DNA of 64,000 nt from Melieria omissa (GCA_963971225.1 OZ020267.1:85673648-85737647), one strand, 5' to 3'; numbered from the stretch's first letter, positions 1 through 10,176 are shown. A program made the numbers and translations. Notes: generated by a model not told the origin, from the letters alone.

Positions 1-3000
1 TAGCACCATACCCTCGCGAACTTGCATCCGTATGCAACTCTGTCTCCCGCCCTGAATCAAAGACACACAGTACAGGGGGCTCAGTCAATTTAGATTTCAA
101 GGTCTCAAACGCATTCCTACACTCTTCTGTCCATTCAAACTTTACACCTTTTCGCGTCAAATAACTCAATGGGCGCGCAATCTGAGAAAAATTATACACA
201 AATCGTCTAAAATATGAAAAAAGACCCACCGCCCTCTGCACCTCCTTTATGTTGGTAGGTACTGCGTAATTCTTTATCGCTACCAAATGATCTTCATTCG
301 GACGAATCCCCCGTTCACTCACACAGTAGCCTAAATACTTCAATTCTCTATATGCAAATTTGCACTTCTTCAGATTCAAGCACAATCCAGCCCCTGACAA
401 TAATTTCAAAACTTCTGCCAAAACCACATAATGTTCCTCAATAGTCTTCGTGGCAATGTTAATATCATCTAAATACACCACAATCCTCTTCGCATCAATC
501 AACGGCCGCAACACTAAATTAATAAACCGCTGGAACACTGGTGGAGCATTAGTCAAACCAAATGGCATAAACCGATACTCATACTGTCCCATCGGAGTCA
601 CAAACGCAGTTATCGGTATCGATTCCTCATGCATCGGCACCTGGTGAAACCCATTCCTCAAGTCCAACGTACTGAAGAAACTCTTCCCACCCAAATATTC
701 AATACAATCCTCAACTAACGGCAACGGATAATGATCTCTGACAGTCAACTTATTCAACGCCCGATAGTCAACACACATTCTCAATTCACCGTTCTTCTTC
801 CGCACTAACACAATCGGAGACGCGTATGGAGACGCACTTGGCTGAATAATGCCCTGAGCCAACAAATCATCAATTGTCTTCTGTACTTCTGTCTTTTCCC
901 TATATGACAACCGGCGCGGACCACTGTACACCGGCGCATCACTCTTCAACTGAATTTTCATGCAATAGCCACTCAACTTCCCCCCCTTGTTCTTCATTTT
1001 CAAATAGTTCTCAAAAACAACTGATTTCAAAGCATCTGCATCTGTTATAGACAAGTTTTCGTCCACATCAATTAGATCACCAATTTCATCCATCTCAGTT
1101 GCACCTACCATCAATATTACTTCATCATACAAATTCAAGTCTTCTGTTCCAACTAAATTTACAACTCCGATACACGACTCAAGTCGAGTTTCACACAAAT
1201 TCGAATCACCAATTACATTTACCTCTGCATTAACTGAATTAATTTCTGACTTGCCACACTTATCATCTGATTTCAATAACTTAACTCTGTTTGGAACCTC
1301 TGTTATCTTAACTACTGGACTCTTTAATAAATTAAACAACTTAAGTGCACTGATATTCAACGGAACTTCATTTTTATTGGCATTATTAATCTCCAGCAGA
1401 GTACGTCTACTATATCTCACTGTGTCCATTTGGCACAGGCTTATATTCATTGCCTTAAGTAAATCGCGTCCAAAAAGTAGGGGCACCACTGCCTCTTCAT
1501 CTGGCAAAACAAACAAATTATGGTCAAATTTACGGTTATCAAACACAATTTTACAAGTCACAAGGCCGTACGTACTTAAATTCATATTTCCCATCCCCCG
1601 ACACTCTGTCACAGTCAATTCACCCGTCACCTCAAATGGCACAAGAGAACGCTTCACGAAACTAGTCGGACTGCCATTATCAAATAAAGCAAAACACGGA
1701 ATTAATTCAGTGCACTTATTCTGTTTCAAAAAGGCAACACTTACAAGATTTCGGTGTTTCAGCTGTCGGGCTAAACGTCGGACCTCCTCTACCTCCGTCA
1801 ATGGCGTCCCTGCCTCCCACTCCTCGACCTCTGCTACTGGCTGCTGTTGTTTCGGTACGGCTGGCATCCGTGTTTGCGTCTGGTTTAGTGTTGTATTCTG
1901 CATCCGACTACGACGTGGGCACTGCTGGCGCATGTGGCCTACTTCATGGCATATGAAACACGAGTTCGGTGGGCGTCGCGGGGCCCCGCACGCACTTTGA
2001 TAGTGCCCATATTGAAAACAGTTGTAACACCTGACGGCCGACAAATCCGTGACTTTTGCAGCTGTGTTAGCAACTGGCACTGTTGTATACGACCTCGGCC
2101 TAGGCACGGCACCCGACATGACACTGATCTTCGGCACAACCACTGGCGCAGCTGCCCGACGCTTCTTCTCGTAACGCTCCATCAACCCCTTCAATTCACG
2201 CAAGGAAGTGGCACTGTACAGCATCGAAACCATATTCGTATCGTCGTTAAGCCCCTCGATGATAATGTCGATTAGGTCCGTTTCTGACACATCGGCGCGG
2301 CTGGCAATGTACTGCATCTCAACAATATATTGTCGTGGTGTTTCGTCTGGTCTCAGGACACGGGCACGTAACTGTTGCAGCACATCTCGAACCGTGAATA
2401 TACGACGGTATTCAGTCATCAAAGCCATCCTTAGCTCACCATAGCTGCGAACACGAGTTATGTCCGCGAACCGCTTCGCTTGCCCAGTTATCAGATGTCG
2501 TGCGGCAACCAGCTGGTCTCGCTCACTGTACTGGAAACTCTCGAACACATTCTCCAAGTCGGCCAACCATTTGCTAACGTCCTGCAACTCCGAACCATCA
2601 AATTTGCTCATCATCGCGTCCAGTACACCCAGGTCGATTCTACGACTCTCGAACTCGTTCAACTCACGCTGCAGCTGGACAAGCTCACGTTTCTTGCGCA
2701 TGATCGCCAACTGCCGATCTAACTCAGCCTCTTCAGCCTCAGTACTGGTCACATTCACCACACTCCCTGCATCAACTGTATCATCTTCTGTATCTGGCAC
2801 ATTCATGGGTCGCTCCCTCTGGCTGGCCCCTGGCATCTGTCGTCTAGTCGTCTGCACACTCTGGCTGGCATCTGGCATCTGTTGATTCAGCGGAACATCA
2901 GGCTCGCTATCCGCTCTGGCCGCTCTTCCGCTACCTCCGACACGACCTGCTACCGCTTGTTCATACACTGTCCGCAACTGAACCATCGTGGCGTCTTCCT

Positions 3001-3064
3001 CGAATTCAGCTCCCGCAGCCCGTAGTGCAGCAATAACCGCATTGCGCGTTAATTTGTTCGCCAT
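1..3064 (-). CDS. Gypsy (Ty3) retrotransposon Gag-Pol, partial at window edge
   Basis: The frame starts at the ATG at 3064 and stays open for 1,021 codons until base 1, so its stop lies outside. Gag and Pol are in one frame. In order: a Gag capsid region; two CCHC knuckles (CX2CX4HX4C) at about residues 346-359 and 369-382; a pepsin-like protease whose active site reads D-N-G at 462-464 instead of D-S/T-G; reverse transcriptase with YLDD at 864-867; and the start of RNase H, with its first Asp at about 1013. Integrase would lie to the left. The product would be cut into capsid, protease, RT/RNase H and integrase. The single-frame layout and RT wording resemble the CsRN1-type branch of Gypsy, a family guess. 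No internal stop is visible, so this copy may be young. Domain calls are firm; clade is not. Confidence 0.9.
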   Translation of the reverse strand, partial: MANKLTRNAVIAALRAAGAEFEEDATMVQLRTVYEQAVAGRVGGSGRAARADSEPDVPLNQQMPDASQSVQTTRRQMPGASQRERPMNVPDTEDDTVDAGSVVNVTSTEAEEAELDRQLAIMRKKRELVQLQRELNEFESRRIDLGVLDAMMSKFDGSELQDVSKWLADLENVFESFQYSERDQLVAARHLITGQAKRFADITRVRSYGELRMALMTEYRRIFTVRDVLQQLRARVLRPDETPRQYIVEMQYIASRADVSETDLIDIIIEGLNDDTNMVSMLYSATSLRELKGLMERYEKKRRAAAPVVVPKISVMSGAVPRPRSYTTVPVANTAAKVTDLSAVRCYNCFQYGHYQSACGAPRRPPNSCFICHEVGHMRQQCPRRSRMQNTTLNQTQTRMPAVPKQQQPVAEVEEWEAGTPLTEVEEVRRLARQLKHRNLVSVAFLKQNKCTELIPCFALFDNGSPTSFVKRSLVPFEVTGELTVTECRGMGNMNLSTYGLVTCKIVFDNRKFDHNLFVLPDEEAVVPLLFGRDLLKAMNISLCQMDTVRYSRRTLLEINNANKNEVPLNISALKLFNLLKSPVVKITEVPNRVKLLKSDDKCGKSEINSVNAEVNVIGDSNLCETRLESCIGVVNLVGTEDLNLYDEVILMVGATEMDEIGDLIDVDENLSITDADALKSVVFENYLKMKNKGGKLSGYCMKIQLKSDAPVYSGPRRLSYREKTEVQKTIDDLLAQGIIQPSASPYASPIVLVRKKNGELRMCVDYRALNKLTVRDHYPLPLVEDCIEYLGGKSFFSTLDLRNGFHQVPMHEESIPITAFVTPMGQYEYRFMPFGLTNAPPVFQRFINLVLRPLIDAKRIVVYLDDINIATKTIEEHYVVLAEVLKLLSGAGLCLNLKKCKFAYRELKYLGYCVSERGIRPNEDHLVAIKNYAVPTNIKEVQRAVGLFSYFRRFVYNFSQIARPLSYLTRKGVKFEWTEECRNAFETLKSKLTEPPVLCVFDSGRETELHTDASSRGYGA

Positions 3065-4140
3065 TGAACCACAATAACTTTAGAACTTAGATAGAAAAAA
3101 AATTCCTGCTCGAACCCCACACTTGACGTTGTAATGAGCACTGGGATGGATTTAAGTCCTTTTGATATAAACAACTGTGTAAACTTTTAAGACAAACTTT
3201 ATTTGCGTGTTCTAACAATGGCGTCACAAGTAAAAGTAAAAAGTAAAGGACCAGCATGAACTTAGCTGCAAGCCCGAGTTGCCACACTGCTTGACAAGCC
3301 CAACCACAACAGGGTTGCATTCACCATGGCACCACCTCCACCAATACACTACATTTTAGAGCTTTGGATAGTACGTTATTTAATTTGTTCTTCCTTTAAT
3401 TTGTGCCTTGTTTTTCCCTTTTTCTTCAGATAACTTTTTTGTGTGTAATTTTTCTTGGTTTGTTTAATTTTTGGGTAGGCACTGGGTTTTATAGGTTTTG
3501 CATCTTTTTCACTTTACACTTTGGTACGTATTTTTCACTTGGTATTTTAGATTTTTAGATTTTTATTTTTTTTTTCTTTTCAGGTTTGTAATGATTTTTC
3601 TTTTCCCTTTTGGTTTTCCTTACAGGTTGTTAGGGCTTCACTTTTCTTTTCACTTTTATTTCTTCTTCTTGTTGCACTTTGGGTAAGTAGTATTTGGATT
3701 TCTTTGGGTTTTTAAGATTTTGTTGGACTTTGTATAAACTATAATTTTTCAGGTACTTTCACTTGGTTTCACTTGGTAACACTTTGGTAAGTAGCTTTTG
3801 GTTTTTTATTCGCAGCTTTCTTTTCACTTATTCTTTGGTTTTTGGTTTATTGCTTTTATTTTTGCTTTCTTCTTATATTTTTCAGATGTCTTGCTTGTTA
3901 CCTTAACTCACTTTTTGCTTTGTTTTTAGGTTTGGTAAGTATGTGTATATTTTTGTTTGTTTTACTTTACCTCATACTTTTCCATTCTTGTTTCTTCTAT
4001 GCGTTTTTTGTACTACACTGATTCGTTTTTTGACGGCTGGAAGGACCTATGTTAACGCCGATCTGTTTTTCGTACGATCGCGCACCAAGAGGTTAATAAA
4101 AACGCGCAATGTCGGGCTAACGTTATAATAGTTGGGGTTT
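3065..4140 (-). other. Untranslated leader and probable 5' LTR side of the left-edge Gypsy
   Basis: This lies upstream of the gag ATG on the minus strand, so it should hold the leader, primer-binding site and 5' LTR. The plus strand is very T-rich from 3340 to 3960, with repeats of the type TTTTCACTTGGT and GGTAAGTA. On the minus strand TGGTGCC (3328-3334) matches the start of a tRNA-His-type primer site, but no canonical TG/CA LTR edge abuts it. I could not delimit the LTR because the other LTR is outside the window. Confidence 0.35.
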
Positions 4141-4885
4141 TAATTTGTTCAATTCAGTGTACAAGTTTATGCAAATAGATGTAATATGTGAATGTAAAAG
4201 GTTGATGTAAAATGCAAGTGATTAAATGTTTTTTGGTATGATGAATCGTTGAATGTTTGTTGGTGTGATGAATGCCGGTGTTGGATGTAGAGTTTGATGG
4301 TTGTTGCTGGTCGTATGTCTCTCGTTGATCGTCTCGTGTTGTCGTCGCCGGAGGTCGGATGACAAGTGATTTGGCCGTCAGCCGCGCAAGCACCGTTTAG
4401 GACAGCGAGGGATGCCGTCAGTCAGTACATAGGTGGGTATATAGGGTAAGTATATAAAGAGGATAGCGGAAACGTACAAATGGTAAATATATAAGGAGAA
4501 GGTAGGTATATGGGAATAAGGTAAGTATACGGGATTGGAGGGGATATGTACGACTTATCATGCATGTACAACATGTTTATTTATATTTATTTTATATTGT
4601 AGGTGGTGCGCGGTGACGGCAAGCAACGACGTTAACATATGTAAAATCGAGTTAAATTACATTTGAGGAATTCATGTAAACCGCAGTTTTTTCAGTAATT
4701 TTCATGTGGACGCAGTACTGCCACATTCTGTACTTGTTCACCACGATTTCAATTTTACACGTGAACAACAACAATTTGCCAGACTTGTCATACAGAATCG
4801 ACGTCAGGTTGTCAAAGAGTGGCGCTACTTAGGATTTACTTTTGTTGATACCTTGATACTTAAAAAAAAGAAGGGTGATACATAT
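4141..4885. other. No gene recognised; low-complexity stretch
   Basis: Mostly unassigned sequence. From about 4431 to 4535 there are imperfect repeats around GGTAAGTATA and GGTATATAGG. An open stretch on the + strand (4706-4906) has no recognisable domain and runs into the solo LTR, so I do not call it a gene. Confidence 0.4.
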
Positions 4886-5227
4886 TGTTACGAATACTAC
4901 GTCTAGTGGGCTGTTACGTATCACTGGATTGTGCAATTTGAAAATAAAACACACTCAGTTTCTTAAACGCAGACAATAAAATAAACCAACAGTCACTTTA
5001 TTATTCATAGTTTCACACTTTACTATTCGTACACTTAAGTATTTGCTTAATTACTCCGTGTGGCAACTTCACTTGTCAAAACCAGACTGACTCGGTTTTA
5101 TACCTGCCAGGCCATCGCGCAGATCGTTCCCGCACATTCCGGAGTGGACTAAAAGTTTCCATCATTGCCAGGTTGGCAATGGTTGGCAGGGTTGCTTTGC
5201 ACAGCGACAGACTGTCTTATCGTTACA
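4886..5227 (-). mobile_element. Solo LTR of the Gypsy B subfamily
   Basis: The 342-bp segment starts TGTTACGAATACTA, ends TTATCGTTACA and is flanked by the 4-bp duplication ATAT (4882-4885 and 5228-5231). It matches the LTR pieces of Gypsy B at 32052-32450 and 37317-37409 in sequence and order, including the internal CCGGAGTGGACTAAA and GCACAGCGACAGACTGTC. No internal retroviral sequence is attached, so it is a solo LTR left by LTR-LTR recombination. It ends about 50 bp upstream of the host promoter motif at 5278, so its own promoter or poly(A) signals could influence that gene; that influence is an inference. Confidence 0.9.
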
Positions 5228-5277
5228 ATATAGATACATTTTAGGTTCCTGCTGTGCTACACTTTTTAACAAGGCTA

Positions 5278-5288
5278 CGGTCACACTG
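5278..5288 (+). promoter_or_regulatory. Core promoter motif (Ohler motif 1)
   Basis: The sequence CGGTCACACTG fits the fly core-promoter element YGGTCACACTR (Ohler motif 1), typical of TATA-less housekeeping promoters. It lies 548 bp upstream of the FUN14-domain ATG, on the same strand. A partial DRE-like ATCGATA occurs at about 5590. Confidence 0.65.
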
Positions 5289-5835
5289 GTCCTGAGATTG
5301 ACAGCTCGAAATGAGTGCTGCCAATTTATTTTACAGGAGTTTCAAGACTAGGATAGACGCTGAACAGCTAAACTAATATCATGATTATGGGTTAGGCAAC
5401 TATTGCATTAGTTTATTTATTACATATTATGCTTGTGTTAAGTTTTTAATGAAAATTTAATTTAAATGGGTTTATATGAGAATTTTGTGTTTTATTTCAT
5501 GTAAAATTTTAAGGAATTTTGTTTAAATTTAAATTTTGTTTAACTTTTGGACTTGGGATAAAGTCATTTCAGAAATCTGGCAGCACTGATCGATACTTGG
5601 TCATCGTTTATTTCGCAGTGTTAACTTGTACTACTAAATTTGCTGTTTGTATTCCGGTTGGAAAACTGAATTATTGCTGATGCCATTTTAAAAGCATTCT
5701 TCGAGTTACTTCCTGCATCATCACTGTAAGATTGAACCAGTCCGGTTTCGGGTGTTTGCCCATTTCTTCCATATTTTTAAAGTATTAAATTAATTTCAGT
5801 TGCGTATTGTTATTGATCTGCATTAAAGCTAAGGG
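5289..5835 (+). other. Probable promoter-proximal region and 5' UTR of the host gene
   Basis: Non-coding sequence between the promoter motif and the start codon. I see no open frame and no repeat family here. A short 5' UTR intron cannot be excluded: ACTGTAAG near 5724 is donor-like. Confidence 0.45.
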
Positions 5836-5987
5836 ATGAGCGATTGGTCAAAATCAATTAAGGATCAGAATAACGAAAAAGTTGGAAAGATGTCGGAAGG
5901 CGCATCAAAATTCATGGGTGGCATTCTGGGTGACATTAGTTCCCGTTCTGCATACACGCAAATTGCAATTGGTGCTACGTCTGGATG
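5836..5987 (+). CDS. Fundc1: FUN14 domain protein (FUNDC1-like), first coding exon
   Basis: This exon encodes 50 codons plus two bases from the ATG at 5836 to a consensus donor (GGATG|GTAAGC) at 5987/5988, phase 2. The last residues, YTQIAIGATSG then a split Trp codon, match the start of the FUN14 domain, where the first of its membrane segments begins. FUN14 proteins sit in the mitochondrial outer membrane; FUNDC1 is a mitophagy receptor. The N-terminus is short, polar and Lys/Ser-rich, with no human-type YxxL motif ahead of the domain; the only aromatic-xx-aliphatic match is YTQI at the domain start. The remaining exons are not found downstream in the window. It is the only clearly host coding sequence here and is flanked by transposons. 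FUNDC1 orthology rests on one exon. Confidence 0.75.
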
Positions 5988-6148
5988 GTAAGCGATTTTA
6001 GTGCAATGCGATTTTAGTGCAAACTCTAGTGATGTCTCAAAATTTTTCTATGATATAATCCATGATACAACAATATACATCTAGTTTCAATGCGACAGAT
6101 AAAAATAAAATTGACAAGTGGAAAAAAATGTTTACAAATTTTGTATTA
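5988..6148 (+). other. Start of the large first intron
   Basis: Begins GTAAGCG after the coding exon. The unique intron sequence ends where the 3.3-kb transposon is inserted at a TA (6147-6148). Unique-looking sequence resumes at 9417. Confidence 0.6.
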
Positions 6149-6699
6149 GGGGAATTCTTTGTAAGGTGCCACGGAACAAGTGCAGAATAGCGTACCCTCC
6201 TGAAAAAAAAATAAAAGATTTGGCTGTGGTTTTGGTTTTGTGAATGTAACAAACTAAAAATTTTTCCTGGGAAACGCCTACGAAAGGCGTGGCACGGTGT
6301 CAAAGTTCAAAACTTTTATCATAAAAACTCAGTCAATTTTATATCGATTTATTCAATATGGGTATTAAACGAAAGGTATTTTTCATACCTTCATTTTGGT
6401 GTACCACAATATATACTTTATACGTACGAGTAATTTTTTTTCAACCGCTACGGGATCATCTCTATTGTTTAAACTATTTAATATTTTTTAATAAAAATTT
6501 GTGGAAATATTATTAGATGTCTGCTTAATAAAATAAAAAAAACCCGATCCAAAAATTCCTATCGGTAAAAAAAAATGTTTAAAATCACTAATTTTTTGAC
6601 CCGTCCCCCTTAAGCCGGTGCCACTCTTTGTAAGGTGCCACCCCTGCTCGATTTCGACGTTCCAGCCATTCAAGAAAGAAAATTCCTATTGTCATTTAA

Positions 6700-7428
6700 G
6701 GGGGCTTTCCCGTTTTTTCGTCGAAAAATGAGGTGTTTTTCAAGAATTAATTTTGGAAAGACAGTTTGATAAAATGTTGTAATTCTTTTTTATTTTGTTT
6801 GTTGTTACAATAGTGAGTTGAAAAAAATTTTTTTTTTGGAAAAAAAACAAAATGGCCGCCGGCTTGCCAAGTACTTACATATGTTGCCTTGTTTGGAAAA
6901 CATACTCCCAGTTTTTTACACTTTTCTCGGGTACGGTTTATCTGAAATCAAATTGACCATCATTTTCATTAATTACATAGTTTTAGTTATCGCACATCGG
7001 AGGATTTTTGAAAAATTTCAACTTGGTGAAATTTGGCGCAAATTTGAAAAAAAAAATCGATTTTTTTTTGCCAAATTTTGGTACTAAAAGTGTTGTTAAA
7101 AATCAAAATTTCACATTATTGAAAAAATCCTATGATGTGCGATAGAGAATTCATTTGTGAACACGTGAAATTCAGTTTTATTCAAATCGGTTCATTAGAT
7201 CCGGAAAAAAGTGTAAAAAACGTCACAAAAACATGGTTTCGAGGAAAACGCGTTTAAAGTTTTTTTAAAGCGTACGCGAGGCTGTGCGCGCCGAAACATT
7301 TTTGGCTATAACTTCAAAACTATTGCATATTTCATTATGAAACTGGCTTCATATTGTTATAGTATTTATAAATCGATTTCTGTAAAAAAAAAAAATATTT
7401 TTTGAAACCGAAAAACGGGATAGCCCCC
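6700..7428. mobile_element. TTAA-flanked MITE with GGGGGC ends
   Basis: Inverted ends GGGGGCTTTCCCGTTTTTTC (left) and GGGGGCTATCCCGTTTTTCG (right, reversed) are flanked by TTAA at 6696-6699 and 7429-7432. It has no coding content; the interior is A/T-rich with phrases such as CGAGGAAAACGCGTTTAAAG that recur, diverged, near 44990. TTAA target duplication points to a piggyBac- or Kolobok-like mobiliser. Confidence 0.7.
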
Positions 7429-7463
7429 TTAAGGTACATATTTCAACATCAATTTTATACCCG

Positions 7464-7885
7464 TGACAGACATGTAGTACAAAAATCCTGCTAGTACAAA
7501 AAACCAATGTCTGTCATCGGTTTTTTCAACTTTTGTTCGAAAGCAACTGGATTTTTGTACTACAATCATAGTACAAAAATCCAGTAGAATACCACGAACA
7601 GGAATGGGATTTTTCAGTTTACTACAAAGGGAACCGACTGGAATAGGAACGGAACATACAGCAAAGCTTAAACCGCTTTAAGCTCTTAAAGCTCTTCGTT
7701 GACAACATCACTGCAGGAATAGAGAATGAACAGAAAATATATTTCCGTTATTTTTAAATTTGTTTTCGCCGCTGTCAAAATGTACTACGTAGTACAAAAA
7801 CCAAGTGTGTGTCAGCATGCTAGTATGGGTTTTTTAGAGCTTTGATTGTAGTATTCTTCGTAGTACAAAAATCCTATGTCTGTCA
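7464..7885. mobile_element. Small repeat bounded by TGACAGACAT inverted ends
   Basis: The outer 10 bp (TGACAGACAT / ATGTCTGTCA) are inverted, but the adjoining motif GTAGTACAAAAATCC lies in the same orientation near both ends and appears several more times inside, in both orientations. No gene. No target duplication is clear, so the exact borders are uncertain. Confidence 0.5.
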
Positions 7886-7961
7886 GCAGTATTAATGTGG
7901 TTTTTGAGGGAACAGACGCAATAACACGGTCTGGGGAAATAAAAGTGTCAAATTTGGTTAA

Positions 7962-8663
7962 GGGGGGGGGGGGGGTATATCAAATCAAGTATCAAGTATT
8001 ACAAAAATCGATGAAGTAACCTTACAAGTACAATCTGGAGGATAAAAACTGACAAAAAAAAATGTTTTTCACTTTCAAATAATTATATTATATCGTCCAA
8101 AAGCAAGGTTGTTTGGAGCGCCGAGCTACCGGAAGACCTTCAATGCGGGCGTGATAGTAGTCGTGATTTTGATCTGAAACACATAAATTCAAAAAAATTT
8201 TAATCTACATGAAAATACCTTCTATTTGAACTAAAATATAACAAAAATTTTGAAAATACGAAAAGTTGTGGGTCTCCAAAATAAAAGTTCGATTTTCACA
8301 GCGAACATTTATAATTTGCACGCAACAAAAAATTATTTATTATTAATTTTTATGTAATTTTTTTAGTTTAAATAGAAGCTTTCATAAGCTTTCGAAAAAG
8401 TCCTGGTTTGTTGAAATCTGTCAAGAAATATTGTTTTTATTACGCCCGCAGTTTTAAAAAATACTGTTTTGAGAAAATCACCTTCAAAGTTTAATTTGCG
8501 CTTATCTGCTTAGTCTACGCGTGGCGAGTCAGAGGCTGTTACTTCGAAAATATTTCGAATTTCGACTTGAAATTTTGTAGGATTATTTGTAGATATGTAT
8601 TCGAATGATTAAAACTATTTTCAAAAAATGAATTTTTTTGACCCTCTAAACGAGTCTCCCCCC
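7962..8663. mobile_element. Second TTAA-flanked MITE with G-run ends
   Basis: TTAA at 7958-7961 is followed by an uninterrupted run of 14 G; at the other end CTCCCCCC precedes TTAA at 8664-8667. The reversed right end reads GGGGGGAGACTCG. The left TIR seems to have been overwritten by expansion of the G run. No coding content. Confidence 0.55.
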
Positions 8664-9416
8664 TTAAGAAAAAACATAAAAATTAAAACTGAAGGTTTTT
8701 CTTGCGGTGAAAAAGTAACCAAAAACTTATAAAAAACTAAGGTAAATATCAGTGTTGGATTTAATTTTTAATGCTTTTTCATAATCCGAAATGATATCCG
8801 AGCATATCGTAAAAGGATCAAATTTATTCAATGATTTCCAAAATGGCGTGAAAATGTAAAGTGCCACCTTTTTTTCTTTGTAAGGTGCTACCCCCCTTTT
8901 TTCATTGTTATGTGGTCCTATATCAGTAAAATGACTTTTTATTGCTCGGAACCGTCATTACGATGAATTTAAAGTGTTCTTAGTCAATTTTTCTCGAATC
9001 CTATCATGAGGAATAAATTGGTTCAGTTTTGTTTATTAATTTCCATACAATTATTCGTTTTATTCGTTACCATTCAATTTCGGTTTGCTTTCAGTCATTT
9101 TCTATTCAATTCAAATTAAATTCAATAATCTCTCGTAAATTTACTAAATCATGAATTTTTACTTTAGATTTTTACGTTTTAAACGGGTTTTTTAGGGGGT
9201 GGCACTTTACATTAAAAAATGTTAGGTGTCGATTTTGAACACTTTGGGAAATTGTCTGTAAAATTCGTATTTACGAAAAATGAATATGAAGTGTTACCTT
9301 GGATCATAGCTCTTTAAATCCTCTTTCCAACGGTATATTTAAATTGGCGATACGTTAATTTTCTAACGAGTTGCGCAAAAAAGCTATGGGGTGGCACCTT
9401 ACAAAGAATTCCCCTA

Positions 9417-9738
9417 CTATTTTCTTTTTTCCTAAAGAGCTGCAGTTTCACACAAACAGTTTATGTAGTATATCATTCAGTTTATGTAGTTTTTACTTTT
9501 TTTGCACCCTTAAAATTTTATTTTATTTGTCAAACTTGCAAATGACTTAATTTTGCTCGATTGAATCTACCTGTATATTTTTGTATCATGATATAATCGT
9601 CGCACGATATACAGTCAGAGTCAAAACTTAGTATAAAGCAACTATTTATCCTTGTAATCACAAATTTTCTATCTATATCAAAGGGGTTTGCAAATGGTTT
9701 ATATGCAATAGTTTTTGTTGCATTTGCAAATATTCATA
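9417..9738. other. Unassigned sequence between two transposons
   Basis: AT-rich sequence with no recognisable gene. It contains an imperfect hairpin at about 9688-9730 (TTTGCAAATG paired with CATTTGCAAA). Confidence 0.4.
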
Positions 9739-9838
9739 TACGGTCACTCACAAAAGTATTCGTACAACACTCTATACTCAAATAAATGTCTTGAATCTTC
9801 AAAACAAACCAAGTTTTTGAGTTCCATTTCATTGGTGT

Positions 9839-10176
9839 AATTTTTTAATAATAATTAATTGATTGGCACGACAGCCCGCTTACGCGAGACTAAGGCCTAG
9901 CTCCCCACAACCACCCGTGTTGTGCGTGTGAATTTTTGTACGCGGGTGGAAGGGACCTACTGTTTTATGCCGGTTCCGAACGGCAGGTTGGGAGCTTTTT
10001 CATGGGCAATTTTTACTCTCAGAGGTTTGCCATTTCCAGCTGAGAGGACAGCCACCGAAAGAGAAAACGAGTTTCCCGTTATTTTTTTAGGTGTTACTAC
10101 ATGCAGAATTCGAACTTGCGTCGCTCTGCATGCGACTCGCTGGACCGCGCATTAACCAACTGAGCCACGGCGGCTG
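9839..10176 (-). mobile_element. tRNA-derived SINE
   Basis: Read on the minus strand, the element starts with a tRNA-like head (from 10176), continues through a body rich in CCTAGGGCC-like and GCCGTTCGG-like phrases, and ends in an A/T-rich ATTATTATTAAAAAATT tail at 9839. An 11-bp duplication TTCATTGGTGT lies at 9828-9838 and 10177-10187, as expected for LINE-driven insertion. It is inserted in the TIR of the Tc1 element. A truncated relative is at 29696-29841. Confidence 0.9.
10106..10167 (-). promoter_or_regulatory. Internal Pol III promoter (A and B boxes) of the SINE
   Basis: On the minus strand the A box TGGCTCAGTTGG (10167-10156) and the B box GTTCGAATTC (10115-10106) fit the tRNA-gene consensus and have tRNA-like spacing. 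They would drive SINE transcription by RNA polymerase III. Confidence 0.8.

Larger units (their letters stand above)
6149..9414. mobile_element. 3.27-kb non-autonomous DNA transposon with 24-bp TIRs
   Basis: The two ends are perfect inverted repeats of 24 bp starting GGGGAATTCTTTGTAAGGTG, flanked by TA on both sides (6147-6148 and 9415-9416), as for Tc1/mariner-like or similar insertions. The core CTTTGTAAGGTGCCAC recurs inside: at about 6628, 8877 (one mismatch), and as variants near 8856 and 9185. These are probable transposase-binding subterminal repeats. No transposase gene is recognisable; part of the length comes from smaller elements inserted inside it (6700-7428, 7464-7885, 7962-8663). 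Superfamily is uncertain; the TA duplication is the only clue. Confidence 0.75.

Noticed and set aside
1251..2000. Long plus-strand open frame within the left-edge Gypsy
   Set aside because: It is antisense to a continuous Gag-Pol frame with clear domains; its product has no domain sense.
4706..4906. Possible small + strand gene just left of the solo LTR
   Set aside because: No recognisable motif; its last codons lie in the solo LTR, so it is unlikely to be a gene.
10106..10176. tRNA gene
   Set aside because: The A and B boxes belong to a SINE with a body, an A/T tail and target duplications; the acceptor stem is not closed as in a tRNA.
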